NCBI GenBank assembly: GCA_937907455.1
Contig: CALESQ010000015.1
Span: forward strand, 1-54,462
Reading direction: 5' to 3'
Origin: an uncultured Caldilineales bacterium
GTDB taxonomy: Bacteria > Chloroflexota > Anaerolineae > JAAEKA01
DNA length: 54,462 nucleotides
The translations under genes were made by a program, and so were the position numbers. Under the pieces are notes generated by a model. That model saw nothing but the letters and a program-made list of their open reading frames with translations. It was not told the origin of the DNA and searched no databases. Position 1 is the stretch's first letter. The number at the start of each line of letters is the position of its first letter. Positions 16,574-25,426 of this stretch are shown here, piece after piece.

Positions 16574-18922
16574 ATGGAGTTTATCGAGACCGACGAGCAG
16601 ACTACAGGCTCGCTGCCCAAAATTATCAGCATTTATCTGCAACTGGCTAATTATCCGATCATGGCTGATCGCATTCGCCAACGGATGCGCGAGGAGATCT
16701 TTGCGCGCGGTATTATTGCGCTTAGCACCTTCGAGCAGGAAGTGGATGAAAAGGCACGGCTTTCGCAGGAGCGTGAGGGCGTGCATGATCCTTATCACGA
16801 AGAAAGCTCGGAAACCTGGGAGCGGCGCAAACACCATATTCGCAGCCAGCTTACTGATTTTTATTTTGGCTACAACCTGCCACCACGGTTGATATCAGAA
16901 ATCATTCAGGGCGAGGTGGGTCGTGGCGTGCAGGAAGCCTCGCCCATGGCCTTCAACCCGGAATTGGCTCCGTGGGATGTGTTGTTGACCAAGGGTCGCC
17001 AGTACGAGGCGCTCTCGCCTGCTGAAGCCGAGCCGTATCATCATCACCTGGAAGAGATCAAGGCAGTGCTGATCAAGGCGATGATCAGCGATCACCTGGG
17101 CTTTGTTGGCATTGCCCGTAACTATTTTCGCATCAAAGACCTGGACTGGATTCGCAGTCACCGCATTGGCCGCGGCAAAATCGGCGGCAAAGCGGCCGGT
17201 CTGATGCTGGCCTGGACCATTTTGCACAATGCCAAATCCAAGATCAGCCCGGAGGTGACAGAACACCTGGCGATGCCGGAAACCTTTTTTGTCGGCGCTG
17301 ATGTGTTCTACGACTTTCTGGAAATCAACGGGCTGTTGGATCATCTCAACCAGAAATACAAGCCTACCGACACCATCATCAGCGATTACCATATCCTGCC
17401 GGAACGCTTTGCCAAAGGCTCGTTCCCGGCAGGCATTGTGGCCGAGCTGACCAAGCTGCTGAAGCATGTAGGCAGCGCCCCCCTGATTGTGCGGTCTTCC
17501 AGCCTGTTGGAAGACAACATCAACACCTCGTTTGCCGGTAAATACGACAGCATTTTCTGTCCCAATCAGGGCACGCCGGAAGATAACCTGACCGATCTGA
17601 TGTGGGCGATTTCGCAGGTATATGCCAGCGCGCTTAACCCTGATGCCATCTTTTACCGTCGCCAGATGGGGTTGATTGACTACGATGAGCGCATGGCCAT
17701 TATCATCCAAAAGGTGGCTGGTGAGATACATAACGGTTTCTTGTTCCCCACACTGGCCGGTGTCGGTTTCAGTCGCAACCCCTTCTTGTGGACACCGCGC
17801 CTGCGTCGTGAGGAGGGCTTTGTGCGCCTGGTGGCCGGCCTGGGAACGCGCGCCGTGGATCGCGTGCCTGATGACTATCCGCGCATGATCGGTTTGAGCC
17901 ACCCCACACTGCGGCCTTCGCAGAACGCCCGTCAGATCGCTCATTACAGCCAGCGCCAAATGGATGTGGTAGACCTGAAGGCCAACGAGCAGTGTACTGT
18001 GCCGATGACGCGGGTGATTGACGCGCGTTATCCGTGGACGCGGCTGCTGGCCTCACGTCTTGCCGATGGCACCATCCAGTCAATCACCTCCACCGCCACC
18101 GACGTGCCTGCGGATGAGCTGGTGCTCACCCTGGATGGCGTGGTGGAGCGCACCAGTTTTGTGCCGATGCTGAAGCAGGTGCTGGTGGCGCTGGAAACTG
18201 CTTACCGCGGCCCGGTGGATGTGGAATTTGCCGTGGAGTTCAAGGGTACGGTGCGCAAGCCGCAGCCGGTGCTGCACCTGCTGCAATGTCGCCCGCAAAG
18301 TAACCACGAACAGGGCGCACGTATCGAGGTGCCCACCGATGTGCCGGTGGAGGATACGCTGTTCACCGCTAACTATCTGGTGCCCAACGGGGTGGTAGAT
18401 AAAATCCGCTACGTGGTTTATGTAGATCCCAGCCAGTACGCCCGCTTGGCCCCGGCCTCGGAAAAGCTGGAGATTGCCCGCGCGATTGGTCGCCTGAACA
18501 GGGTGCTGCGCGGCGAACGCTTTATTTTGATCGGCCCAGGTCGCTGGGGCAGCGCAGACATGGAATTGGGTGTTAAAGTCAGCTATGCCGACGTATTCAA
18601 CACCAAAATGCTGGTAGAGGTGGCCTACAGTCAAAGCAACAGTATGCCGGAAGCCTCCTACGGCACTCACTTCTTCCAGGACTTGGTAGAGGCGCGTATC
18701 TTCCCGCTGGCGGTTTTTCCTGACCGCGACGGCATTGTCTTTGACAAGCGCTTTTTAGCCGAAGCGCCTAACCTGCTGACGCAGTTCCTGCCCGGCCAGC
18801 AAGCTTCGGAAGGGGTGCTGAAGGTGATTGATGTGCCCGCACTGCGCGGCGGCCAACTGCTGCAAGTGACTATGAGCAGTGAGCAAAGCAAGGCGCTGGC
18901 TTGCTTCCGCCATTACGAATAG
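16574..18922 (+). CDS. PEP/pyruvate-binding (PPDK N-domain) protein without phosphotransfer domains
   Basis: The 782-residue protein has a helical N-terminus (1-200), then the ATP-grasp domain of pyruvate,phosphate dikinase/PEP synthase (about 205-615) with IGGKAAGLMLA, IVRSSSLLEDN...SFAGKYDS and the closing HLLQCRPQS. The C-terminal 170 residues carry IGPGRWGSADMELGV and YGTHFFQDLVEARIFPL, a conserved region I cannot tie to a reaction. The swivelling phospho-His domain and the PEP-binding barrel of full PEP synthase are absent, so it is unlikely to make PEP by itself. ATG 16574 lies 2 bp after hpt and uses GGAGG inside the hpt end. It may be a phosphotransferase or regulator; function unknown. 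Confidence 0.75.
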   Translation: MEFIETDEQTTGSLPKIISIYLQLANYPIMADRIRQRMREEIFARGIIALSTFEQEVDEKARLSQEREGVHDPYHEESSETWERRKHHIRSQLTDFYFGYNLPPRLISEIIQGEVGRGVQEASPMAFNPELAPWDVLLTKGRQYEALSPAEAEPYHHHLEEIKAVLIKAMISDHLGFVGIARNYFRIKDLDWIRSHRIGRGKIGGKAAGLMLAWTILHNAKSKISPEVTEHLAMPETFFVGADVFYDFLEINGLLDHLNQKYKPTDTIISDYHILPERFAKGSFPAGIVAELTKLLKHVGSAPLIVRSSSLLEDNINTSFAGKYDSIFCPNQGTPEDNLTDLMWAISQVYASALNPDAIFYRRQMGLIDYDERMAIIIQKVAGEIHNGFLFPTLAGVGFSRNPFLWTPRLRREEGFVRLVAGLGTRAVDRVPDDYPRMIGLSHPTLRPSQNARQIAHYSQRQMDVVDLKANEQCTVPMTRVIDARYPWTRLLASRLADGTIQSITSTATDVPADELVLTLDGVVERTSFVPMLKQVLVALETAYRGPVDVEFAVEFKGTVRKPQPVLHLLQCRPQSNHEQGARIEVPTDVPVEDTLFTANYLVPNGVVDKIRYVVYVDPSQYARLAPASEKLEIARAIGRLNRVLRGERFILIGPGRWGSADMELGVKVSYADVFNTKMLVEVAYSQSNSMPEASYGTHFFQDLVEARIFPLAVFPDRDGIVFDKRFLAEAPNLLTQFLPGQQASEGVLKVIDVPALRGGQLLQVTMSSEQSKALACFRHYE

Positions 18923-18951
18923 GGCAGAACCGAGGCCAGCCGGGTGATGTG

Positions 18952-20307
18952 ATGGCTCGGCTGGCCCGTGATATTGCTTCTACTATGAGATTCTCGCGGT
19001 TTGCTTTGTGGCTGGTGGCAGCGGTACTGCCGCTTCTAAGCGGCTGCGGCAGCGCGCGCACTGCTATCACTGAGGTGCCTTTGCCGGTGGCGACGGCACT
19101 GCCCTCGCCGGTTGCTACGGCCACGCTGCCACCGGTGCCCAGCCCCACAGCAGCGCCGACTCGCGTCACCAGCACGGCCACGGCCACTTCTGTGCCAACA
19201 GCCACGCCAACAGCCACCCCCGCGCCGGTTGACCTGGATGGTGTGGACATCGGCTTGCAGCCTTTTATCAGCGATGTAGAGCAGCCGATCTTTGCCACTC
19301 ATGCCGGCGATGGCAGCCAGCGTGTCTTTGTGGTGGAGCGCGGCGGGCGCATTGTGGCTTTTTCTGGTGATGGCAGCACCCCCGTCACTTTTCTGGATAT
19401 CAGCGGGCGCATAAACACAGGCGGCTCAGAGCAGGGGTTGCTGGGCCTGGCTTTTGATCCGCAGTTCGCGACCAACGGCTATTTCTACGTGCATTACACC
19501 CGTGCCGATGATGCTGTGGTGATTGCTCGCTTCGGCAGCAAGGCCGACCGCAGCACCGGTGACAGCAACAGCGAGACGGTGTTGCTCACTGCGGCACAGC
19601 CGGCCGGCAACCATAACGGTGGCATGTTGGCTTTCGGCCCGGACGGATTGCTTTACATCGGCTTGGGCGATGGCGGCGGCGCAGGCGATCAGTACGAAAA
19701 CGCTCAGGATTTGGGCACGATTCTGGGGACGGTGCTGCGCATTGATGTGCGCGGCGAGCAGGCGGTTGCCCCGCGTCGCAATCCTTTTGCTGATACGTCT
19801 GGCGCACGGCCTGAAATTTGGGCCTACGGCCTGCGCAATCCCTGGCGGTTCAGCTTTGACCGTTACACGGGCGATCTGTGGATCGCTGACGTGGGTCAGG
19901 GCAGTTGGGAGGAGATTAACTATCAACCGGCGGGCGAGGGCGGCGGGCAGAACTATGGTTGGCCGCTATGGGAGGGCCTGCACTGCTACGACGCCGATTC
20001 CTGTGACGGCACTGGCATGACCGCACCTGTGGCCGAATATGCTCACGAGCTGGGTTGTGCCGTTACCGGCGGTTATGTCTACCGCGGCCGCGCTCAGCCC
20101 GCGTTGCAAGGCATCTATTTCTACGGCGATTACTGCACTGGGCGAATCTGGGGAACGGTGGCCGTAGCTGATGCGTGGCGTAGCGCTGAATTACTCGACA
20201 GCGATGCCCAGATTAGCGCTTTTGGTGAGACTGAAAGCGGTGAGCTGCTGGTGGTGGATTACGGCGGCGCCGTGAACTTGCTGGTACAAAACGCAGTTGG
20301 GGAGTGA
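18952..20307 (+). CDS. PQQ-type sugar dehydrogenase lipoprotein (GSDH family)
   Basis: The 451-residue protein has a lipoprotein signal (lipobox LLSGC), a Thr/Pro/Ala stalk (to about residue 100) and a six-bladed propeller of the soluble glucose/sorbosone dehydrogenase family. Motifs include VFVVERGGRI, QGLLGLAFDPQF, NHNGGMLAFGPDGLLYIGLGDGG and WAYGLRNPWRFSFD. Such enzymes oxidise aldose sugars with PQQ at the cell surface; whether PQQ is available here is unknown. ATG 18952 follows GGGTGAT; ATG 18985 is a possible alternative. It is 29 bp after the PEP/pyruvate-binding gene. Confidence 0.82.
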   Translation: MARLARDIASTMRFSRFALWLVAAVLPLLSGCGSARTAITEVPLPVATALPSPVATATLPPVPSPTAAPTRVTSTATATSVPTATPTATPAPVDLDGVDIGLQPFISDVEQPIFATHAGDGSQRVFVVERGGRIVAFSGDGSTPVTFLDISGRINTGGSEQGLLGLAFDPQFATNGYFYVHYTRADDAVVIARFGSKADRSTGDSNSETVLLTAAQPAGNHNGGMLAFGPDGLLYIGLGDGGGAGDQYENAQDLGTILGTVLRIDVRGEQAVAPRRNPFADTSGARPEIWAYGLRNPWRFSFDRYTGDLWIADVGQGSWEEINYQPAGEGGGQNYGWPLWEGLHCYDADSCDGTGMTAPVAEYAHELGCAVTGGYVYRGRAQPALQGIYFYGDYCTGRIWGTVAVADAWRSAELLDSDAQISAFGETESGELLVVDYGGAVNLLVQNAVGE

Positions 20308-20312
20308 AGACG

Positions 20313-20391
20313 TAACCCGTAACTCGTAACTCGTAACCCAGAATTGACGCCCGCGGCTGTGAGGTACGTCAAGGAGACCTTTACGTATTGC
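20313..20391. repeat. 79-bp direct repeat, copy 1
   Basis: The segment matches 20501-20579 at 78 of 79 positions. It starts with heptamers (TAACCCG, TAACTCG, TAACTCG, TAACCCA) and contains an inverted pair TTGACG (20345-20350) / CGTCAA (20368-20373). It begins 6 bp after the dehydrogenase stop codon. Confidence 0.9.
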
Positions 20392-20425
20392 TCCTTACTC
20401 GTTATTCCTTACTTCTTACTTTTCA
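20391..20425. repeat. CTCCTTA-type heptamer array
   Basis: Five heptamers run without a break: CTCCTTA, CTCGTTA, TTCCTTA, CTTCTTA, CTTTTCA. They are the reverse-complement form of the GTAAnnn units that start the 79-bp repeats on either side. Confidence 0.75.
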
Positions 20426-20500
20426 CCTATGCTTGGGCCGGTCCCTCCGGGATGGTTCCCAATCTCCAGACCGAGCCCACCGACGCATGCGGTGAAAGAA

Positions 20501-20579
20501 TAACCCGTAACTCGTAACTCGTAACCCAGAATTGACGCCCGCGGCTGTGAGGTGCGTCAAGGAGACCTTTACGTATTGC
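20501..20579. repeat. 79-bp direct repeat, copy 2
   Basis: Second copy of 20313-20391, with one difference (G against A in GAGGTnCGTC). Between the copies lies a GC-rich segment (20429-20480) whose ends GGGCCGGTC / GACCGAGCCC can pair with one bulge. Confidence 0.9.
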
Positions 20580-20588
20580 CTGTTATCC

Positions 20589-20619
20589 GGCTGGCTCGGT
20601 CGGGAGGAACCGGCCAGCC
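20589..20619. other. GC-rich hairpin upstream of ppx/gppA
   Basis: GGCTGGC + CGGT pairs with ACCG + GCCAGCC around an 8-base loop, with one bulged T. No T-run follows, so it is not a standard terminator. It resembles, in inverted form, the GC-rich segment at 20429-20480. Confidence 0.6.
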
Positions 20620-20740
20620 CGCGGCATGGCGGGGCTTGCCAGGGGGATGCAACCTGAAGTATACTTGCCCGCGACAGCGCTTGCCTCATCAGCCGACGAA
20701 TTCTTTTGCCCATTATTGTAACCCATGAAACGCTTCGCTT

Positions 20741-22276
20741 ATGCCCCGTATTGCTGTTGTTGACCTTGGATCCAATACCACGCGCTTGGTGGTGTATGAC
20801 TACACGCCTCACCGTAATTTTTATTTGGTAGAGGAAATGCGCGAGGTAGTGCGCCTGCGCGAAGGCATGGGCAACGGCATGGCTCTACGTGCCGCAGCTA
20901 TCGAACGTGCCCACGTAGCCATGCGTATGTTTGCGGGCTTTTGCCGCTCGCAAGGCATCAGCGAGGTGCTGATGACTGCCACCAGTGCAGTGCGCGACGC
21001 CCGCAACGGCGATTCGTTCCTGGCCCTCGTGCGCGCTGATACCGGCTGGGAGCCGCGCCTGCTTTCCGGCGAAGAGGAAGGCTATTACGGCGCACTGGGC
21101 GCGATCAACAGCACGGGGCTGCGCAATGGCTTTGTGATTGATTTGGGCGGTGGCAGCGCCCAGATCGTTGAGGTGCGCGCGGCCCAGCCAGAGCGTATCA
21201 TCAGCCTGCCGTTGGGTGCGTTGCGCCTTAGCGATCTGTTTCTGGGCTATGATCGGGCCAAACCGGCTGCGCTGGAGGCGCTGCAAGCCTTTTTGGCCGA
21301 GCAACTGGCTGCGGTTCCCTGGTTTCGCGCTCAGCCCGGCGATGAGCTGGTGGCGCTGGGCGGCACTGTGCGCAACCTGGCGCGCATGGAACAGGCCGCA
21401 GCCGGCTTTCCGCTGGATATGGTGAACGGCTATGCCCTGCCGGCTACCCGCGTGCAGGCATTGGCCGACCGTCTGTGGCGCATGACGCAGCGCGAGCGAG
21501 CCAAAGTATCGGGTTTGGACGAAGACCGTGCCGACATTATCCCCAGCGGCGCGCTGGCCTATGCGGCGCTGCTGGCTCACAGCGGTTTCGAGGCGATTAC
21601 CATCAGCCAGCAAGGGTTGCGTGAAGGGTTGTTTTACGAACGTTTCCTGGCGGGCCAGCCGCAGCCGGTGTTTGCCAATCTGCGTGAATTCAGTGTGCTC
21701 AACCTGGCGCGTAAGTTCGATTATGACACGCCGCACAGCCACCATGTCACGGCACTCAGCTTGCAGCTTTTTGATCAGCTACAGGCGGTACATGGCCTGC
21801 CCCCGACGTATCGTGATTTGCTGTGGGCTGCGGGGATGCTGCACGACATCGGCGTGCGCGTGGATTTTTACTACCACCATTACCACTCGGCCTATATCAT
21901 CCGCAGCAGCGGTTTGCCCGGCTATTCCCCGCGCGAGATAGCTTTTATTGCTTTACTGACCCAGTATCACCGCAAAGGCAACCCCAAGGCGGGCGATTTG
22001 GCGCAATTGTTCAGCGGGGAAGATGGCCGCGCTTTGCCGCTGCTGGCAGGTATGTTGCGCTTGGCCGAATTTCTGGAACGGGGTCGCAGCCAGGTGGTGC
22101 GTGCGGTGCGCTGTCATCTCGATCAGGCCAATGGTTGGCTGCAAATCGAGGCGCTCACCAACGGCGACGCGCGTATGGAATTGTGGGATGCCAGCCGCAA
22201 CCTGGATGTGCTGCAACGCGCTTTGGGGCTTACGGTAGAGCTGGTGGGGGGCGTTTGGCTTGACGGCGAGCGGTGA
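20741..22276 (+). CDS. Ppx/GppA phosphatase with C-terminal HD domain
   Basis: This 511-residue enzyme belongs to the exopolyphosphatase/guanosine pentaphosphatase family, which removes terminal phosphate from polyphosphate or pppGpp. The actin-like N-terminal part shows VVDLGSNTTRLVV, LLSGEEEGYYGALGA and VIDLGGGSAQIVEV. The C-terminal part has an HD-type region with HSHH (332-335) and LHDIG (H368, D369), followed by HHYHSAYII. No good ribosome site precedes the ATG. It converges with the RlmD-like gene 22 bp away. Family alone cannot separate polyphosphatase from pentaphosphatase activity. Confidence 0.88.
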   Translation: MPRIAVVDLGSNTTRLVVYDYTPHRNFYLVEEMREVVRLREGMGNGMALRAAAIERAHVAMRMFAGFCRSQGISEVLMTATSAVRDARNGDSFLALVRADTGWEPRLLSGEEEGYYGALGAINSTGLRNGFVIDLGGGSAQIVEVRAAQPERIISLPLGALRLSDLFLGYDRAKPAALEALQAFLAEQLAAVPWFRAQPGDELVALGGTVRNLARMEQAAAGFPLDMVNGYALPATRVQALADRLWRMTQRERAKVSGLDEDRADIIPSGALAYAALLAHSGFEAITISQQGLREGLFYERFLAGQPQPVFANLREFSVLNLARKFDYDTPHSHHVTALSLQLFDQLQAVHGLPPTYRDLLWAAGMLHDIGVRVDFYYHHYHSAYIIRSSGLPGYSPREIAFIALLTQYHRKGNPKAGDLAQLFSGEDGRALPLLAGMLRLAEFLERGRSQVVRAVRCHLDQANGWLQIEALTNGDARMELWDASRNLDVLQRALGLTVELVGGVWLDGER

Positions 22277-22298
22277 ACGGACGCGATGCTCCATCACC

Positions 22299-23702
22299 CT
22301 ATCTCACAAACAGCGCCATGCTTTCGATCTGGTAGGTCTGGGGGAAAAGATCAACAGGCTGAACTTGCTGCAGGCGATACCCAGCTTGCAGCAGCAGGCG
22401 GGCATCGCGCGCCAAGGTAGCGGGATCGCACGCTATGTAGAGCAGGCGCGGCACGGCAAGGCGGGCTAGCTCGGCTATCACCTCGGCCCCTGCGCCGTTG
22501 CGTGGGGGATCGAGCAGGGCCAGGTGGAAGCGCAAGCCGGCAGCATCGGCAGCATCCGGTGCGGGCAGGGTCGCCAACACCTCGGCAACCGGGCCTTCGT
22601 GCAAAGTGACGTTGTCCAGGTCGCGCGCATTCCAGGCGAAATCATCACAAGCCGCAGGCGATTCTTCGATGCCGATCACCTGGCCTACTTGTGTCGCCAG
22701 GCTGAGGCCAAACAACCCCACACCGCAATAGGCATCCAGCAGCGTTTCGTGCCCCTGGGGAGCCAGCATGTCGGCAGCCAGCGCGGCCAGTACCTCGGCC
22801 CCTACAGTGTTGGCGTGGAAGAAGCTGTTGGCTGTGATGCGGAAAGTGCGGCCCGCGGCCTGCTCCTCGATCCACGGCTCACCGATCAGCGGGTGCAGTG
22901 AGCCGTCGCGTCGCCGCACCACGCAGCGTACCGGCAGTTCTTCTAGCAGAAAGGCCGGTGCGCGGTCGCCCGCTGTCTCGAAGGCCAGCAGGCGGTCGCC
23001 GGTGTACAGGCCAGCGCGCAGGGTGATGCGGCGGATGATGGCAGGACGCTCGGCAGCGGGCTGGTCGTCGTCGGTTTCGGCTGGGTCGTCGTTTTCGTCG
23101 CCTTCCACAATGCCGGCCAACAGCGCCGCGTGCATCTCATCCAGCAGTGGATGCAGCAACAGGCATTCATCTACTGCGATCACATCATCAGCAGGCTGAG
23201 CCGGGGCGCGCACTCCCTGGGCGCGCAGCTCATTGCGTGCCGCTTTTTGCGCCACATCTTCGCGCACAAAACCCACGCGGCTTTGGGCGTCGCAGGTGAA
23301 TTGCACATGGTTACGGTAGCGGAACGCCAGCAGGCCTTCGTCGTCGGCCAGGGCAATTGGCTCCAGCAGCGGGGGATCCTCAATGCCTGCCAGCCGGCGT
23401 AGCTGATCAGCTACAATTTCAGCTTTGAGGGCAAGCTGGCGGGCGTAGCCGATGTGCTGCCATTGGCATCCGTTGCATTGGCCGGGGCCGAAGTAGGGGC
23501 AGGGTGGCAGCACGCGGTCTGCTGAGGGCTTGAGTACACGCAGCAGCCGCGCCCGCGCCCAGCGTGGCTTCTCCTCAACCAGCTCTGCCTGCACGGTTTC
23601 GCCGGGGATGGCATAGGGAACAAAGACGATTTTACCGGCGTGGTGGCCGATGGCCTCGCCGCCGTGGGCAATGCCAGTGAGGGTGAGAGAGATGGGGGGC
23701 AT
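22299..23702 (-). CDS. RlmD/RumA-like 23S rRNA uracil-C5 methyltransferase
   Basis: The 467-residue protein has an N-terminal TRAM RNA-binding domain (1-55), a probable 4Fe-4S site (C68, C76, C79 and C180), and a C-terminal SAM-dependent methyltransferase domain with DAYCGVGLFGLSL, LLDPPRNGAGAEV and the catalytic Cys in YIACDPATLARD. It should methylate C5 of a uridine in rRNA, probably U1939 or an equivalent. An acidic insert (about 195-220, EGDENDDPAETDDDQ) separates the central and catalytic parts. The gene follows gdhA on the minus strand with a heptamer array between them. Confidence 0.88.
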   Translation of the reverse strand: MPPISLTLTGIAHGGEAIGHHAGKIVFVPYAIPGETVQAELVEEKPRWARARLLRVLKPSADRVLPPCPYFGPGQCNGCQWQHIGYARQLALKAEIVADQLRRLAGIEDPPLLEPIALADDEGLLAFRYRNHVQFTCDAQSRVGFVREDVAQKAARNELRAQGVRAPAQPADDVIAVDECLLLHPLLDEMHAALLAGIVEGDENDDPAETDDDQPAAERPAIIRRITLRAGLYTGDRLLAFETAGDRAPAFLLEELPVRCVVRRRDGSLHPLIGEPWIEEQAAGRTFRITANSFFHANTVGAEVLAALAADMLAPQGHETLLDAYCGVGLFGLSLATQVGQVIGIEESPAACDDFAWNARDLDNVTLHEGPVAEVLATLPAPDAADAAGLRFHLALLDPPRNGAGAEVIAELARLAVPRLLYIACDPATLARDARLLLQAGYRLQQVQPVDLFPQTYQIESMALFVR

Positions 23703-23713
23703 GGGTGGGAATG

Positions 23714-23798
23714 GTGAAGAGTAAGAAGTGAGGGGAATGAAGTAAGAAGTAAAGAGTAAGAAGTAAGGTGTAAACTTGTTACTTCTTACTCCTTACTT
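23714..23798. repeat. GTAAGAA heptamer array forming a hairpin
   Basis: Eight consecutive heptamers (GTGAAGA, GTAAGAA, GTGAGGG, GAATGAA, GTAAGAA, GTAAAGA, GTAAGAA, GTAAGGT), one octamer, then GTTACTT, CTTACTC, CTTACTT. The two orientations pair perfectly over 12 bp (23755-23766 with 23779-23790, 12-base loop). It fills the gap between gdhA and the RlmD-like gene and may terminate or insulate transcription. Confidence 0.85.
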
Positions 23799-23814
23799 TC
23801 CCCTGTCTTGGGTG

Positions 23815-25152
23815 CTAGACCCAGCCGCGCAGCTTCATGGCGCGGGCTACACGGTCTACACTTACCAGATAGGCGGCTAAACGGTTGTGCACGTTCATGC
23901 GTTGAGCCATGCCATGGACGCTGTGGAAGGCTGCGGTCATTTTCTGATCCAGGCGGTGATATACCTCTTCTTCGGTCCAGTAGAAGTTATAGGCGTTCTG
24001 CACCTGTTCGAAATAGCTGACTGTGACGCCACCGGCATTGCAGAGAAAATCAGGGATGACAAATATACCGCGGTCGCGCAGGATCAGATCAGCTTCTGGT
24101 GTGGTGGGACCGTTGGCAGCCTCGGCCAGCACCCGCACCTGCGGCGAAATTTGCGGCGCGGTTTGGCCGGTGATCATGTTCTCCAGCGCAGCCGGGATCA
24201 GCACATCCACATCCAGCGTGCGCCAGGCTTCGCCGTCGCGCAGCTCGTAGCCAGCAGCCACAGCCTTTTGCTTGTTGATGGTGCCGAAGTTGTCGGAGAT
24301 GCTGCGCAAAAACAGCGGATCAATGCCATCGGCTTTGTAATAGCTGTAGGCGGTTCTGTCTTCATGGTCCCAACACGACACGCACAGCAGTTTGCCTCCC
24401 AGCTTTTGGGTGTAGTGAATGGCTGTGGCTTGACCCACGTTGCCAAAGCCCTGCATCGAGGCGGTGGTCTGCGTGGAGTCAATCTGCAATGCCTTCAATG
24501 CCTCGCGAATGGTGACCACTACGCCCAGACCGGTAGCCTCGGCGCGGCCGGCAGAACCACCCAGTGCCAGCGGCTTGCCGGTGATGGCTCCTGGTACATG
24601 CCGCCCGTGGATGGTCTCAAATTCGTCTAACATCCACGCCATTACCTGCGAGTCGGTGTACACGTCGGGCGCGGGCACGTCCATATCATCACCAATGAAG
24701 CGCGCTACGCGGCGAATGAAGCCGCGACTCAGACGCTCTTTTTCACCCATCGACAGGTCTTTGGGCGAACAGGTCACGCCACCCTTGCCGCCGCCCAGCG
24801 GGATATCCACCACCGCACATTTCCACGTCATCCAGGCTGAGAGCGCGCGCACGGTATCAATGGTTTCCAGTGGATGGAAACGCAATCCGCCCTTGGCTGG
24901 GCCGCGGGCATCGTTGTATTGAACGCGATAGCCGTGGAACACTTTGGTGCTGCCGTCATCCATGCGCACTGGGATGGCAAATTGCATCTCGCGCATCGGC
25001 CAGCGCAGCAGCTCGTGGGTGGCATCATCCAGCTCCAGAATCTCCACCGCCTCGTCCAACTGGCGTTGAGCAATGGCAAACGGATTGGCTTCTTCTTCTT
25101 GCTTGGCAGTATTAAGGGTACGCGCGCCGGGTTCAGGTGACGGAGTAGACAT
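23815..25152 (-). CDS. gdhA: Glutamate dehydrogenase (Glu/Leu/Phe/Val family)
   Basis: This 445-residue enzyme oxidatively deaminates glutamate to 2-oxoglutarate or runs in reverse. The substrate Lys residues K87 (AKGGLRFHP), K111 and catalytic K123 (GGGKGGV) are present, as are the Rossmann region QGFGNVGQATA and AEAANGPTTPEAD. The ATG at 25152 has AAAGGAG upstream; a longer open frame to 25425 runs through the promoter region and is rejected. It is divergent from the GntR-type gene. Coenzyme preference is not decided. Confidence 0.93.
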   Translation of the reverse strand: MSTPSPEPGARTLNTAKQEEEANPFAIAQRQLDEAVEILELDDATHELLRWPMREMQFAIPVRMDDGSTKVFHGYRVQYNDARGPAKGGLRFHPLETIDTVRALSAWMTWKCAVVDIPLGGGKGGVTCSPKDLSMGEKERLSRGFIRRVARFIGDDMDVPAPDVYTDSQVMAWMLDEFETIHGRHVPGAITGKPLALGGSAGRAEATGLGVVVTIREALKALQIDSTQTTASMQGFGNVGQATAIHYTQKLGGKLLCVSCWDHEDRTAYSYYKADGIDPLFLRSISDNFGTINKQKAVAAGYELRDGEAWRTLDVDVLIPAALENMITGQTAPQISPQVRVLAEAANGPTTPEADLILRDRGIFVIPDFLCNAGGVTVSYFEQVQNAYNFYWTEEEVYHRLDQKMTAAFHSVHGMAQRMNVHNRLAAYLVSVDRVARAMKLRGWV

Positions 25153-25198
25153 GGAAGAACTTTCTCCTTTGAAAGTACAGAATTGCTTGTGAGCTACG

Positions 25199-25214
25199 CG
25201 TGCAGCATTGCACG
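25199..25214. promoter_or_regulatory. Palindrome over the gdhA -10, candidate operator
   Basis: CGTGCA-GCAT-TGCACG is a perfect inverted repeat that overlaps the predicted gdhA -10 (25207-25212). A repressor bound here would block the promoter. The binding protein is unknown; the adjacent GntR-type regulator is one candidate. Confidence 0.4.
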
Positions 25215-25235
25215 ATCTTTGTTCATTATCGTCAA
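25207..25235 (-). promoter_or_regulatory. Promoter for gdhA
   Basis: On the minus strand TTGACG (25235-25230), a 17-bp spacer and TGCAAT (25212-25207) form a sigma-70-type promoter about 55 bp before the gdhA ATG. Confidence 0.6.
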
Positions 25236-25297
25236 ATTTAAAGCAGACGCAAATGAGCAGGGGGATGTGATGCACGGCAAAAAGGCAAAATTGCCGG

Positions 25298-25326
25298 TTG
25301 ACAACTGTGAAAAATCGTGCTAAACT
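25298..25326 (+). promoter_or_regulatory. Promoter for the GntR-type regulator
   Basis: TTGACA (25298-25303), 17 bp, TAAACT (25321-25326). The -35 lies inside a small palindrome GTTG-A-CAAC (25297-25305) that could be an autoregulatory site. Confidence 0.65.
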
Positions 25327-25426
25327 ATAAAAGGTCAGACGACTGCCGTCTGCCTCCTCTTCTTCCCCGTTGCTGTCGTTGGTCGTAGCCGCACGCTCGT
25401 TTTTGCACCCGTTGAAGGCAATCATT

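Noticed and set aside
25153..25425. N-terminal extension of gdhA by about 90 codons
   Set aside because: The extension crosses the divergent promoter region and is not like glutamate dehydrogenase; the ATG at 25152 has a strong ribosome site.
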